A DNA stretch of 64,000 nucleotides from Gammaproteobacteria bacterium. Its GTDB lineage: Bacteria; Pseudomonadota; Gammaproteobacteria; Xanthomonadales; SZUA-36. The stretch is from contig JAUIBE010000004.1 in assembly GCA_030428105.1 (NCBI GenBank), positions 1 through 64,000 on the forward strand. The letters are read 5' to 3'. This document shows, piece after piece, positions 18,342 to 27,446 of this stretch. A program made the position numbers and the translations under genes. A model generated the notes under the pieces. The model saw nothing but the letters and a program-made list of their open reading frames with translations. It was not told the origin of the DNA and made no database searches. Position 1 is the stretch's first letter. The number at the start of each line of letters is the position of its first letter.

Positions 18342-21092
18342 ATGGAAGGATTGAAATTGAGTGAAGGCCAGCCTGCTGAGCAGCAGGGTTTTTTTCCGGT
18401 TTGGTTGCTGAGATCGAAGGTTTCGCCCACCAGCCAGCGCGTCGACCTGCTGGACCGCAACTCGCATACCCTGAAATTGCACCAGGCGCTGGATGCCCGC
18501 TTGTCCCTCATCCACGGCCCCGCTGGTTATGGCAAAAGCACCTTGCTGGCGAACTGGCGCAAGACCCTGGTGGCCGATGGCCACAAGGTGTGCTGGCTTT
18601 CGCTGGGCAAGCAGGACAACGACCCCGGCCAACTGCTCACTTACATCGCGTTTTCGCTCGCCACGGGCGGGGTGGCGTTCGAGAGCGAGGGCGCCGAGGT
18701 GAAGTTCCGGCTTAGCGAACTTTCAGAGCGCGAACTGATTTCCCTGATCATTCACTTCATTGCCGAAACCCGCGAGCGCGTGGTGCTGATTCTCGACGAC
18801 TTTGAGAACCTGCAACCCGGGGTCATTCACAGCGTGATCGAGCCATTCCTCGAGTATGCGCCGGATAACCTGCACGTCTCCATCGCCACCCGCGACGATT
18901 CCCACCTGAAGGTTTCTCGCCTGGAAGCCAACGGCCAGGCGGTGCGGATCGGCCCCGCCCAGTTGCGCTTCTCGCCCATCGAGATGAACGACCTGCTGGG
19001 AGACGAGTACGACAAGCAGACCATCGCGCAGTTTTTCAAGCTGACCGAGGGCTGGCCGGTTGCCATCCAGATGATCCGCAGCGCAATCCGCAGCGAGGGC
19101 GATGTAGAACGCATCCTCGGCGACCTGGGCGGCGACGCCACCCACATCGCAAGCTATCTCTCGGAAGAGGTGCTGAGCAAGCTGGACCGTGCTTTGCAGC
19201 AGTTCCTGATGGATATTTCGCTGGTCGACCGGGTGGATTGCGCCTTTGCCGACAGCCTGCGACAGGCGCAGGACAGCCGCGCCATGTTCGCCCAGGCCCG
19301 GACCCTGGATGCGCTGGTACTGCCGGTAGACGACGTCGATTCAACTTACCGCCTCCATCCACTGTTCCGCGAGCATCTTTACTCGCGCCTGTCCGTTTCC
19401 GACCCGGCTCGCCACCGGGAACTGCACCTGCGGGCTGCAGCGTGGTTTGCCGATCGTGGTGACCTGGTGGAAGCGGTCCGGCATTCCATCCTGGCCGGCA
19501 ACACCGAGTACGGCATCGAGATTCTCACTGCTGCCGGCGGCGTCATGCTGTGGTTCAAGGAAGGCCTCACACGCCTGCGCGTCATCCTCGACCTGTTCGA
19601 GGAGGAAACCACCCTGCAGGACCCGCGGCTGGCACCCATCCGCTGCCTGCTGGATATCAAGGATGGCCAGGTGGCCAGGGCCAGGCAGTTGCACGAGGCC
19701 ACCGTGGCCCGCACCCAGGTGGCGGTGCACGACCTGAGCCAGACCAGCACCTACTCGTCAGTGCATGAATTCGTGGTGATGGAGATCGTGATCTCGATTT
19801 ACGAGGGCAAGCCGATCCCTGAAAAAGTGCTGGCTGACCTCAACGACAAGGTAAGCAGCCTGGGCACGGATGAACACGCGTTGCGCGGCAATCTGCTCAC
19901 CATGCTGTGCGTTGGCCACCTGCAACTGGGGCACTTCCAGGAGGCACGGCGGTTTGGCGAAGAGTCCCTGCCTGCCTTCACGGCGGCTGGTTCCGAATAC
20001 GGCGCGGCCTACATCTACTTTCACCTGGGCGATATCAGCTTCGCCGAGGGCAACAGCCGTGACGCGGCGCGCTGGTACAAGCTGGGCCTGGACAGCACGC
20101 GCAAGTACTTCAACGACGACCAGGGCATGAAGCTGGTGGTGAATATCCTGATCGCCGAGCTCGATTACGAACTTGGAGAATTGGCCAGCGGCACCAACAC
20201 CACCCGCGCCGTGCCCCGCCTGCTGGAGAAACACGAGGCCTGGTTCGATATCTACGCGGCCGGCTACAGCACCTCGGCTTACCTGGAGTTTGATGACTAC
20301 GGCATCGAAGCGGCCCTGGCCATCATCAACCGCGGGGTGGAATACGCCGAGCTGAACAAGCTGTTCCGCCTCACCCGGTTCCTGTCATGCCTGCGGGTTG
20401 ACCTGCTGCTGCGTGCGGGCCTCACCGGCGAAGCCCGCGCCGAGGTGGAGCAATCAAGTATTTCGATCGAGGACTACCAGACCGCCTCGGAGAACAAAAT
20501 TGCCTGGCGCGAGCGCGATGCGGCCGTGCAGGTGATTGTTCGCCTGTTGCTGCACGAGAACCAGCACCAGCAGGCACTGGACATTCTCAAGTATTTTTCT
20601 AGGCAGGCGCGCACCGAGGGGCACGTTCGCGCGCGGATGAAATACAAGATTCTGCGCGCCCTGGCCCACGGCAACGATCCGGATGACCGCGCCCAGCAAG
20701 CCCAGCTGAACGATGCGCTGACCTTGTTCGGAAAATCGCGCTTCGTGCGCCCGTTCCTGGACGAAAAGGAACAGCTTGCGCCCATGCTGGAGCGCTACTT
20801 GGAGCGGGCCGACGATGAGGGTCGCAATGAGTTGCAGCGCAAGGACGCCAGTTCCCTGCTCAAGCAGATGGCAGTATCGGCAGGTTCCGACCCCGAGCAG
20901 TCACTGCTAAGCCCGAGGGAGCTCGAAGTGCTCAAAGAGTTGGAACACGGCTTTTCCAACAAGGTCATCGCGCGCAAGATTGACGTCACCGAAAGCACGG
21001 TGCGTTTTCACCTGCGCAATATCTTCGTCAAGCTGAACGTTAGCAGCCGCCTGCAGGCGGTGGCGGTTGCGCGCGAATTGCAACTGATCTAG
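18342..21092 (+). CDS. MalT/LuxR-type transcriptional regulator with STAND ATPase domain
   Basis: 916 residues from the ATG at 18342 (a GTG one codon upstream is possible). Domains in order: a short N-terminus with LLRSKVSPTSQRVDLLDR typical of MalT-like proteins, Walker A GPAGYGKST (59-67), Walker B VVLILDDFEN (Asp152-Asp153), an ATPase tail with winged-helix region, TPR-like helical repeats (about 400-830) that would bind the inducer, and a C-terminal LuxR helix-turn-helix (LSPRELEVLKELEHGFSNK and VTESTVRFHLRNIF). MalT relatives are ATP- and ligand-dependent activators. It lies between two hydantoinase-type operons, so it probably senses their substrate. It ends 1 base from the convergent racemase gene. 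Confidence 0.92.
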   Translation: MEGLKLSEGQPAEQQGFFPVWLLRSKVSPTSQRVDLLDRNSHTLKLHQALDARLSLIHGPAGYGKSTLLANWRKTLVADGHKVCWLSLGKQDNDPGQLLTYIAFSLATGGVAFESEGAEVKFRLSELSERELISLIIHFIAETRERVVLILDDFENLQPGVIHSVIEPFLEYAPDNLHVSIATRDDSHLKVSRLEANGQAVRIGPAQLRFSPIEMNDLLGDEYDKQTIAQFFKLTEGWPVAIQMIRSAIRSEGDVERILGDLGGDATHIASYLSEEVLSKLDRALQQFLMDISLVDRVDCAFADSLRQAQDSRAMFAQARTLDALVLPVDDVDSTYRLHPLFREHLYSRLSVSDPARHRELHLRAAAWFADRGDLVEAVRHSILAGNTEYGIEILTAAGGVMLWFKEGLTRLRVILDLFEEETTLQDPRLAPIRCLLDIKDGQVARARQLHEATVARTQVAVHDLSQTSTYSSVHEFVVMEIVISIYEGKPIPEKVLADLNDKVSSLGTDEHALRGNLLTMLCVGHLQLGHFQEARRFGEESLPAFTAAGSEYGAAYIYFHLGDISFAEGNSRDAARWYKLGLDSTRKYFNDDQGMKLVVNILIAELDYELGELASGTNTTRAVPRLLEKHEAWFDIYAAGYSTSAYLEFDDYGIEAALAIINRGVEYAELNKLFRLTRFLSCLRVDLLLRAGLTGEARAEVEQSSISIEDYQTASENKIAWRERDAAVQVIVRLLLHENQHQQALDILKYFSRQARTEGHVRARMKYKILRALAHGNDPDDRAQQAQLNDALTLFGKSRFVRPFLDEKEQLAPMLERYLERADDEGRNELQRKDASSLLKQMAVSAGSDPEQSLLSPRELEVLKELEHGFSNKVIARKIDVTESTVRFHLRNIFVKLNVSSRLQAVAVARELQLI

Positions 21093-21093
21093 G

Positions 21094-21840
21094 TCAGTCC
21101 CAAAGCCCCGGCATGGGGTAACCCACGATCTCTTTCTTGCCCGGCTGGGGATAGATGAACTTGCTGTGGCCCAGGCCGCATTTGACCAGCGCATCGGCGG
21201 CGCGGATGGTCAGCGGAATCGGGTCGATCACCGGAACGTCCAGTTCCTCGGCAAGCAGTCGCTCACGAATCACCTCGGCCAGGCCCAGGAAGCCGGTGCA
21301 ACCCAGCACGATGGCGCCAGCGTGATCCTCGCGAACGGTCTTGATGGCCTTGTCAGCCAGCAACCCACCCAGCTTTTCGACGTCATGGCAGATATCCAGA
21401 ACCGGAACATCCACCGCCTCGAAGGCCGCGTAGCTGCCAGTCAGGCCATAACCGGCCACGATGTGGTCAAGCATGGCGCGCAGGCGATCGAGCACGGTGA
21501 TAAAGCTGAAGCGGTGGCCAAGCATGGCCGCCACGTGCAACGAAGTCTGGCAAGGGCCGAGCACCGGGATGGAAACCACCTCGCGGCATGCGGCAATACC
21601 TGGATCGCCCATGCAGTCGATCACGATGGCGTGGGCGCCGTTGCGCTCCGCCTCGATGGCAAGGCGAATGGTGTCAGGAATGGCCAGGGCCTCGTCAAAC
21701 TCTGATTCGATGGATGCCGGCCCGGTCTTGAGTTCGCTATGGGTCACTTCCAGGTCGTCGCGCTCACAAGCCTTGAAATCCTCGCCGCTGCGGAAACCGG
21801 CAGTGGAGATGGGAGTAATGACGTGAATAACCGATTTCAT
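21094..21840 (-). CDS. Asp/Glu/hydantoin racemase family protein
   Basis: 248 residues. The two active-site cysteine regions of the family are visible: IVIDCMGDPG near 75 and AIVLGCTGFLG near 185, together with ITPISTAGF at the N-terminus and VPVLGPCQTSLHVA. Members racemise hydantoins or amino acids (glutamate, aspartate) without cofactors, or act as maleate-isomerase-like or allantoin-racemase-like enzymes. AAGGAA precedes the ATG. It is the last gene of the operon TonB receptor, HyuA, DUF917, racemase, which makes a 5-substituted hydantoin or a related racemic substrate likely (inference). Confidence 0.88.
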   Translation of the reverse strand: MKSVIHVITPISTAGFRSGEDFKACERDDLEVTHSELKTGPASIESEFDEALAIPDTIRLAIEAERNGAHAIVIDCMGDPGIAACREVVSIPVLGPCQTSLHVAAMLGHRFSFITVLDRLRAMLDHIVAGYGLTGSYAAFEAVDVPVLDICHDVEKLGGLLADKAIKTVREDHAGAIVLGCTGFLGLAEVIRERLLAEELDVPVIDPIPLTIRAADALVKCGLGHSKFIYPQPGKKEIVGYPMPGLWD

Positions 21841-21854
21841 GATTGTTTCCTTGG

Positions 21855-22940
21855 TTAGAGTTGCTCTACCGGCACAAAGGTTTCGTCGAGGCCAAACGAG
21901 GCCGGCCCTACTACTGCAAGCGCTTTCTCGCTGCGCAGAATGGGCGGCGCGCTGACCCCGAGTATCGTCAGCCGCTGGCCGTACTTCAATGCTTCAACCG
22001 GCACGGGTTCGGCGGTTTCGTTGTCCACCATGCAGATCAGGTCGGGCACAATGGCGCGCAGTTGCCCGCCCTCCTTGGCCACCAGGTGCTCGTTACGAAA
22101 CGTGACTTCCATTTCGCGACCCGAGCCATCCATGGCGGTGAGCTGGCAATAGCCGATGGCGAAACCCTGCCTGGTTTCGCGCCTTAGATCGCTGACCTTG
22201 CCCTCGAACAGCACCTTGCACTGGTTGTAATACTCGGTCGACCGCAGGTAGTTGACCAGCTCTTCAACCGGGGTACCGCTGCTGCGCCCCCGGGCAATCG
22301 CTCGGCCGATCTCCAGAGCCAGGGTCATGGTTCCCGGCACCGCGGTGCGTTTTACCTCGGCGCCACTCATGGCGTAGGAAGACATGATCACGCTGCAGCC
22401 CATCTCGATGGAGGCCACCCGCACCAGGTCCTCGGCGCGCTTCGCCGTAGCGGTTTCAATGACAAAAGAATTGAGATGGTCGTCGGCAATCACCGCCGGA
22501 GTGCAGGATACGCCGTGGATATTGAACGACACCATCTGGATCTCGGGGAACGCCCGACCCATGCCATCGGCATTGACCAGCGGCAAGCCGCTGCGCGCCG
22601 CGGCCATGATCGGCAGCATCGAATTCACGCCACCGATCTCAACCGGCAAAATCGCGTCGATCTTGCGGCCGGTGTATTTCTCCATGCGGCTGATGACCAG
22701 GTCGACATCATCACCGCAGGCGGCTTTCTCAATCAGCACCGTCGGCGCGCCCAGCATGGCCACGGTACATACGAAAGCATCGTCATCGAGGTCTTCCGGC
22801 TCGATGATTTCGGGCATGCCAAACGCGTTGATGGCGCTGGTGGCGAGCATACGGCCAATGTACGGGTCGCCGCCGCCGCCCGTTCCGAGGAACGCCGCGC
22901 CGCAACCTACATCCAGCAAGTCTTCGGTGGATAGTTTCAT
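21855..22940 (-). CDS. DUF917 (S-methyl-thiohydantoin desulfurase-like) protein, copy 2
   Basis: 361 residues, paralogous over its whole length to the protein at 14293-15399. Shared motifs include GAAFLGTGGGGDPYIGRML, LPVEIGGVNSMLPIMAAAR, LVNADGMGRAFPEIQMVSF, YGQRLTILGVSAPPILR and VVGPASFGLDETF. It lies between a HyuA homologue (36 bases upstream) and the racemase gene (14 bases downstream) in one transcription unit. Divergence from copy 1 is substantial, so this looks like an old duplication or two independent acquisitions rather than a recent tandem copy. Confidence 0.88.
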   Translation of the reverse strand: MKLSTEDLLDVGCGAAFLGTGGGGDPYIGRMLATSAINAFGMPEIIEPEDLDDDAFVCTVAMLGAPTVLIEKAACGDDVDLVISRMEKYTGRKIDAILPVEIGGVNSMLPIMAAARSGLPLVNADGMGRAFPEIQMVSFNIHGVSCTPAVIADDHLNSFVIETATAKRAEDLVRVASIEMGCSVIMSSYAMSGAEVKRTAVPGTMTLALEIGRAIARGRSSGTPVEELVNYLRSTEYYNQCKVLFEGKVSDLRRETRQGFAIGYCQLTAMDGSGREMEVTFRNEHLVAKEGGQLRAIVPDLICMVDNETAEPVPVEALKYGQRLTILGVSAPPILRSEKALAVVGPASFGLDETFVPVEQL

Positions 22941-22976
22941 GAATTTATCGATTCCGTTTATTGGCTGCGGACAACG

Positions 22977-24539
22977 CTACGACCCGCTCGCTGCAACCTG
23001 CTGCAGGGCGCCGGCCACCTTGACCCGAAGCCTCACGGCGCCGGCCGGGCCGTACGAGAGTGGTGTTTCCTCGATGTCCAGCACCTCGATGCTGCCGGCC
23101 TCGGCGCCCGCCTGCACAGCCCTGGCTTCGGCCTCTTCCCGCGCCTGGGCAATCGCGTCTTCGCGCGCCACTTCCTCGTAGGAAACCATGTTGTCGTACT
23201 CGCCGCTGACCTGCGCAATCGAGGCGCCGATGGCGTTGGCCACCCCGGCAAACTCGGGAATGATCACTTCTGAAACACCGGGAATATCGCGATTGATCAA
23301 CACCGATCCGCCACCCACCAGGATGAGGGGTATGGGCTCGGCGCTGACCTTCATGCGATCGACGCCATCGGCCACCAGGCGGTGAATCTCATCGACAGCC
23401 GCGCTGACCAGCTCTGCGGGCAGGTCGTTGATCAATTCGCGGTTGCCAAAATCTGCGTAGCCAGCCGCCACCGCGATATCGCTGGCTGTGAGCGTGTCGC
23501 CGCCGAATATCCGCGCTTTGTCCGTGAGCCGGTAGCCCACCGAGCGCGGCCCGATGCGGACGCCATCTTCTGTTTCGACCACCAGCGAGCCACCGCCGAG
23601 CCCCAGCGCCAGCACATCGGGCATGCGGAAATTGGTGCGCACGCCGCCAATGTCGACTGCCACGGAAGATTCGCGTGGAAAGCCGCTGTTAAGCACGCCG
23701 ATATCGGTGGTAGTGCCGCCAATGTCGCCCACCAGGGCATTTTTCTGGCCGGAAAGATAGGCCGCGCCGCGCATGCTGTTGGTCGGCCCCGAGGCAAACG
23801 TGAGCACCGGGTACTTTTCAACCACCTCGGCGCTCATCAGGGTGCCGTCGTTCTGGCTGATGAAGAACGGCGCGGTGATATCGAGTTGTTGCAAGGCGCT
23901 GCGGAAAGAGTTGACCACCCGGGAGGAAAGCGCTGCCAGGCTGGCATTCATGACCGTGGCGTTCTCGCGCTCCGGCAGTCCGACCCGGCCAATGGTGTGC
24001 GACAGCGTGATCGCCACGTCGCCCATTTCCTCGGCCACGATTTCAGCGGCGCGCTGCTCCATGTCGCCGTTCACCGGCGAAAACACCGAGGTGATCGCCA
24101 CGGTCTGCAGACCCTTGGCTTTGAAATCGCGTGCCGCCTGCGCCACCGCCTGTTCATCCAGCGCCGAATTGAGCCGGCCATCGAACTGGTAACCGCCGCG
24201 CACCAGGTGACGGTGATCGCCAATCTCCGAGAGCAGGCTTTCCGGCCAGTCGGTCAGCGGCGGGATGCCGCGCGAGGCTGGCAAGGCCACGCGCAGGATG
24301 CCCACATCCAACAGGTGATTACGCTCAACAAAAGCGTTGGTGAAGTGGGTGGTGCCGATCATCACGCACTGGATGTTCGACACCGCGACGCCGGACTGGT
24401 CAAGCACGTGGCGAATGGCGCCGACAATGCCGTCACTGACGTTCAGCGTGGTGGGTGACTTGCACCAGGCCAACACCCGCTCGCCATCCATCAGGACGGC
24501 ATCCGTATTGGTGCCGCCTACATCTACACCGATGCGCAT
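22977..24539 (-). CDS. Hydantoinase/oxoprolinase family protein (HyuA-like), copy 2
   Basis: 520 residues, homologous end to end with the protein at 15396-16943. It has MRIGVDVGGTNTDAVLMDG, IGTTHFTNAFVERN, SQNDGTLMSAEVVEKYPVLT, ASGPTNSMRGAAYLSG, VGDIGGTTTDIG, GGVRTNFRMPDVLALGLGGG and LVGGGSVLINRDIPG. These are the nucleotide-binding and core motifs of the HyuA/oxoprolinase family. It again has no HyuB partner and is followed by a DUF917 gene, so the HyuA-DUF917 pair is the conserved unit. It lies 16 bases downstream of the TonB receptor gene. Confidence 0.9.
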   Translation of the reverse strand: MRIGVDVGGTNTDAVLMDGERVLAWCKSPTTLNVSDGIVGAIRHVLDQSGVAVSNIQCVMIGTTHFTNAFVERNHLLDVGILRVALPASRGIPPLTDWPESLLSEIGDHRHLVRGGYQFDGRLNSALDEQAVAQAARDFKAKGLQTVAITSVFSPVNGDMEQRAAEIVAEEMGDVAITLSHTIGRVGLPERENATVMNASLAALSSRVVNSFRSALQQLDITAPFFISQNDGTLMSAEVVEKYPVLTFASGPTNSMRGAAYLSGQKNALVGDIGGTTTDIGVLNSGFPRESSVAVDIGGVRTNFRMPDVLALGLGGGSLVVETEDGVRIGPRSVGYRLTDKARIFGGDTLTASDIAVAAGYADFGNRELINDLPAELVSAAVDEIHRLVADGVDRMKVSAEPIPLILVGGGSVLINRDIPGVSEVIIPEFAGVANAIGASIAQVSGEYDNMVSYEEVAREDAIAQAREEAEARAVQAGAEAGSIEVLDIEETPLSYGPAGAVRLRVKVAGALQQVAASGS

Positions 24540-24555
24540 CTGTTTTGCTGTGCGC

Positions 24556-26790
24556 CTAGTTGAAGTTGTACGACAGGGTGACGCCGTAGGTCATGGGTGC
24601 GCCAAAGGCGCTGACCGGGCCGGCCACGCCGCCGGTAAACCCACCCACGCGGTACTCTTCGTCGGCCAGGTTGCGGCCCCACGCGGTGGCGGACCAGCGA
24701 CCATCAGCCGCCGAAACACCGAACGAGGCGTTGAACAGCCAGTAAGAGCCTTCGCGCAGGAACTCGGTCTCGTAGATATCGAAGTACACGTCATCCTGGT
24801 AGCTGAAGTCAGCCTGGACAAACCAGTAGGAAGAGCCGCTGTTGGCAAACTCGTAACGGCCGCGGCCGTTGAGGTTCCACTTGGGCGATACCGCGGGAGT
24901 TCCGCCCGGCTGCACTTCGGCGATGAAGGGGTCGGTGATCTCTGCATCCAGGTAACCAACGCCGAGGAACAGGCTCAGGCCATCGGCCGGGGCTGCCTGC
25001 AATTCAATTTCAAAACCGATGTTTTCCGCATCGCCAATATTCTGCAGCGCGAACAGGTTTTCCACGCCGCCAGCGCCGCCCTCGATGGTGCCCTGGGCCT
25101 GCAGGTTCTGGTAATCGTAGTAGAAGAACGCCGTGTTCAACTGCAGCATGCCTTCAACCAGGGTGCTCTTGGAGCCAATCTCGTAGGCCCACAGGATTTC
25201 CTCGTCGAAGGGAATGATGTTGGCCGGGCTGAACACCAGGGTTCCCTGGAAACCACCTGACTTGAAGCCTTTGCTGATGCTGGCGTAGAGCAGGTTGTCG
25301 TCGTTCATCTGGTAGTCGATGCCAAGCTTGCCCGACCACGCGCCAAAGTCTTCCGAGTAAGAAGCCGGCGGGAACAGCAGGCCATACTCATCCGGACCTG
25401 ACTCACCCGGGCCGGGGAACGCGCCCCACGGGGTGGTCACGTTGTTCAGCGCCTTGTCTTCCCAGGTGTAACGCAGGCCACCGGTCAGGTGCCAGCGTTC
25501 GTTGATGTCGTATTCCAACTGGCCAAAAATGGCGGTGGAATCGGATTTCTGCTGGAAGGTGTTGCCCAACTCATCCAGCACCGCGTAGTTGGATGGCACC
25601 CCGAACACGAACGGCGGGAAGCCGGAACCTGTGACCTCGTAAATGGTGCCGTCGTCAATTTCGTCGGTGCTGTAGAACAGGCCGCCTACCCAGCTCAACG
25701 GGCCGGAGCTGTCGGAAGTGAGCCGCAGTTCCTGGGTGAACTGGTCGATGGTGCTGATCAGGATCTGGTCGATGCGGCCATCGATGTACTGGCCATCGGT
25801 GTCGCCGTACTCAAAGCGGTCGAGCTTGTCGTAGCTGGTGACCGAGGTCAGGGTCATGCCGTCGAAATCCCAGTTGGCGATCAGCGACAGGCCTTCCGAC
25901 TCGTTGTCGCGATAGGGCACGCCGGTGACCGTATCGATACTGCCGTTGCTGCTCTTGCTGCCGCCCACGCCCGGTACCGTCAGGCTGTTGAGGCTGGAAT
26001 TGTCCTGCCCGGCATGCACCTTGAAACGCAGGTCGAAAGTATCGCTGGCCGCCCAGTCGACGATGCCACGCAAAGAAACCCGGTCGATGCCGCCATGCTT
26101 GTTGCCGGTAATCAGGTTTGTCTGGTAGCCATCGCTGTTGGTGATGTCGAAAGCGAAGCGGCCGTTTACCGATTCGCCCATTGCACCGCTGATGGCGCCC
26201 GCGGCCTTGTAGTAACCGTAGTTGCCAATCTCCAGGTCAACGTAGGCGTCAAACTCTTCGGTCGGCGCGCGGCTGATGAATTGCACCGCGCCCCCCGTGG
26301 TGTTGCGGCCGTACAGCGTGCCCTGCGGGCCTTTCAGCACCTCGACGCGCTCCACGTCAAACATCTGGAACAGCAGCATCGCCGGCGAGGAGATGTATAC
26401 CTGGTCAACGTAGGTGCCCACCGAGGTCGCCTGGTTGATGGCGTAATCATTCACGCCCACGCCACGGATGGTGAAGTTCGGAATATTGGTCACCAGCGTG
26501 TTGACCGAGAAGTTCGCGGTCTGGGTGGTGACATCAACGGGTTGTTGGAAGCGGAGGTCCTTGATGGTCTCGGCGTCGAATGCCGTGATCGCAATGCCGA
26601 CGTCGTTGATGTTCTGCTCGCGTTTTTGCGCGGTCACGATGATTTCTTCAAGGGCGCGCGCCGACTTGTTCTCCTGCGCTGGCGTCTGTTGCGCCATCGC
26701 GGTGACGGGGAGTGACAAGGGCAGTAACAGGCCCAGGCTGGTCGCCGCCAGCCAGTGCGATTTGTGGGGGGTGCGGGTTCTAGCTGCCAT
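24556..26790 (-). CDS. TonB-dependent outer membrane receptor of the hydantoinase-type operon
   Basis: 744 residues. I chose the ATG at 26790 because it starts a proper signal peptide (LAATSLGLLLPLSLPVTAMAQ) and is preceded by AGAGGAA. The open frame upstream has no ribosome site and no homology. A TonB-box-like EEIIVTAQKRE follows the signal, then a plug domain (FTIRGVGVND, VERVEVLKGPQGTLYGRNTTGG) and a 22-strand-type barrel ending in Asn-Phe-Asn. It should bind and import the operon's substrate across the outer membrane. First gene of the unit receptor, HyuA, DUF917, racemase. Such receptors before hydantoinases are uncommon. Confidence 0.92.
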   Translation of the reverse strand: MAARTRTPHKSHWLAATSLGLLLPLSLPVTAMAQQTPAQENKSARALEEIIVTAQKREQNINDVGIAITAFDAETIKDLRFQQPVDVTTQTANFSVNTLVTNIPNFTIRGVGVNDYAINQATSVGTYVDQVYISSPAMLLFQMFDVERVEVLKGPQGTLYGRNTTGGAVQFISRAPTEEFDAYVDLEIGNYGYYKAAGAISGAMGESVNGRFAFDITNSDGYQTNLITGNKHGGIDRVSLRGIVDWAASDTFDLRFKVHAGQDNSSLNSLTVPGVGGSKSSNGSIDTVTGVPYRDNESEGLSLIANWDFDGMTLTSVTSYDKLDRFEYGDTDGQYIDGRIDQILISTIDQFTQELRLTSDSSGPLSWVGGLFYSTDEIDDGTIYEVTGSGFPPFVFGVPSNYAVLDELGNTFQQKSDSTAIFGQLEYDINERWHLTGGLRYTWEDKALNNVTTPWGAFPGPGESGPDEYGLLFPPASYSEDFGAWSGKLGIDYQMNDDNLLYASISKGFKSGGFQGTLVFSPANIIPFDEEILWAYEIGSKSTLVEGMLQLNTAFFYYDYQNLQAQGTIEGGAGGVENLFALQNIGDAENIGFEIELQAAPADGLSLFLGVGYLDAEITDPFIAEVQPGGTPAVSPKWNLNGRGRYEFANSGSSYWFVQADFSYQDDVYFDIYETEFLREGSYWLFNASFGVSAADGRWSATAWGRNLADEEYRVGGFTGGVAGPVSAFGAPMTYGVTLSYNFN

Positions 26791-27125
26791 GCAAGGTTCC
26801 TCTGACTGCGGGGCTGGTTCGCTTGTAATCCAGGCTTCGGCCTGTGTAGTCCGGTGCGGGAAGGTCCCCATCCCGCCGCGGATTCCGTTTGACCCTACTG
26901 TGTCCATTGCGCGGCCAGCAATTGCTAAATTGGACAGGCCCACGCTTTTTTGGACAGATTCACTAGTCCTGGCGTGTTCGGGGCACTGTCTGAAAAGACA
27001 GGATTTGGCCCGCCAGGCACGAACCAACCATTGCCAGCAGTTGATGGCATCAACCGCCGAATCGGTCCAATATAGGTTGCCGACGCCATGGTGGCGCTGG
27101 CTGTGGACAGACAAGGGAGACAAGC
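26791..27125 (-). promoter_or_regulatory. Divergent promoter region with repeated TGGACAG elements
   Basis: 335 bases without a gene separate the TonB receptor from the first YbjQ gene. They hold two direct copies of TTGGACAG at 26930-26937 and 26950-26957 (20 bases apart, about two helical turns), CTGTGTCCAT at 26898-26907 and the inverted repeat CTGTCTGAAAAGACAG at 26986-27001. The last two recur in the MalT-like regulator's promoter region (18233-18277). A ribosome site AAGGGAG (27114-27120 area) precedes the plus-strand gene. Confidence 0.5.
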
Positions 27126-27440
27126 ATGCTGGTCACAAACACAGAAGAAATTCCCGGCAAACAGATTGTCGCATGCCACGGCGTGGTGTCGGGCAGCACC
27201 GTCCGGGCCAAGCACGCCGGGCGAGATATCCTGGCAGGGCTGAAAAACATTGTTGGCGGCGAACTGAAGGCTTACACGGAGTTGTTGATCGAGGCACGCG
27301 AAGAGGCCCATGAGCGCATGCAGGCCCAGGCCGCGCAACTCGGCGCCAACGCCATCGTCAACGTGCGTTTTTCAACCTCTTCAGTCGCTGCGGGCGCCTC
27401 TGAGATTTACATCTACGGCACCGCGGTAACCGTCCGGTAG
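27126..27440 (+). CDS. YbjQ/UPF0145 (DUF74) family protein
   Basis: 104 residues, the standard length for YbjQ. Motifs: TNTEEIPGKQIVACHGVVSG at the N-terminus, then GRDILAGLKNIVGGELKAYT, EAREEAHERMQAQAAQLGAN and AIVNVRFSTSSV. The family forms a pentameric heavy-metal-binding-domain-like fold whose physiological role is unknown. It is first in a three-gene run with a membrane-anchored YbjQ homologue (6 bases downstream) and an M48 peptidase, so the proteins probably act together. Strong AAGGGAG ribosome site. Confidence 0.92.
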   Translation: MLVTNTEEIPGKQIVACHGVVSGSTVRAKHAGRDILAGLKNIVGGELKAYTELLIEAREEAHERMQAQAAQLGANAIVNVRFSTSSVAAGASEIYIYGTAVTVR

Positions 27441-27446
27441 CGCGCC

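Noticed and set aside
26791-27123. N-terminal extension of the TonB receptor to 27123
   Set aside because: It would place the signal peptide more than 100 residues inside, and the ribosome site AGAGGAA fits the ATG at 26790.
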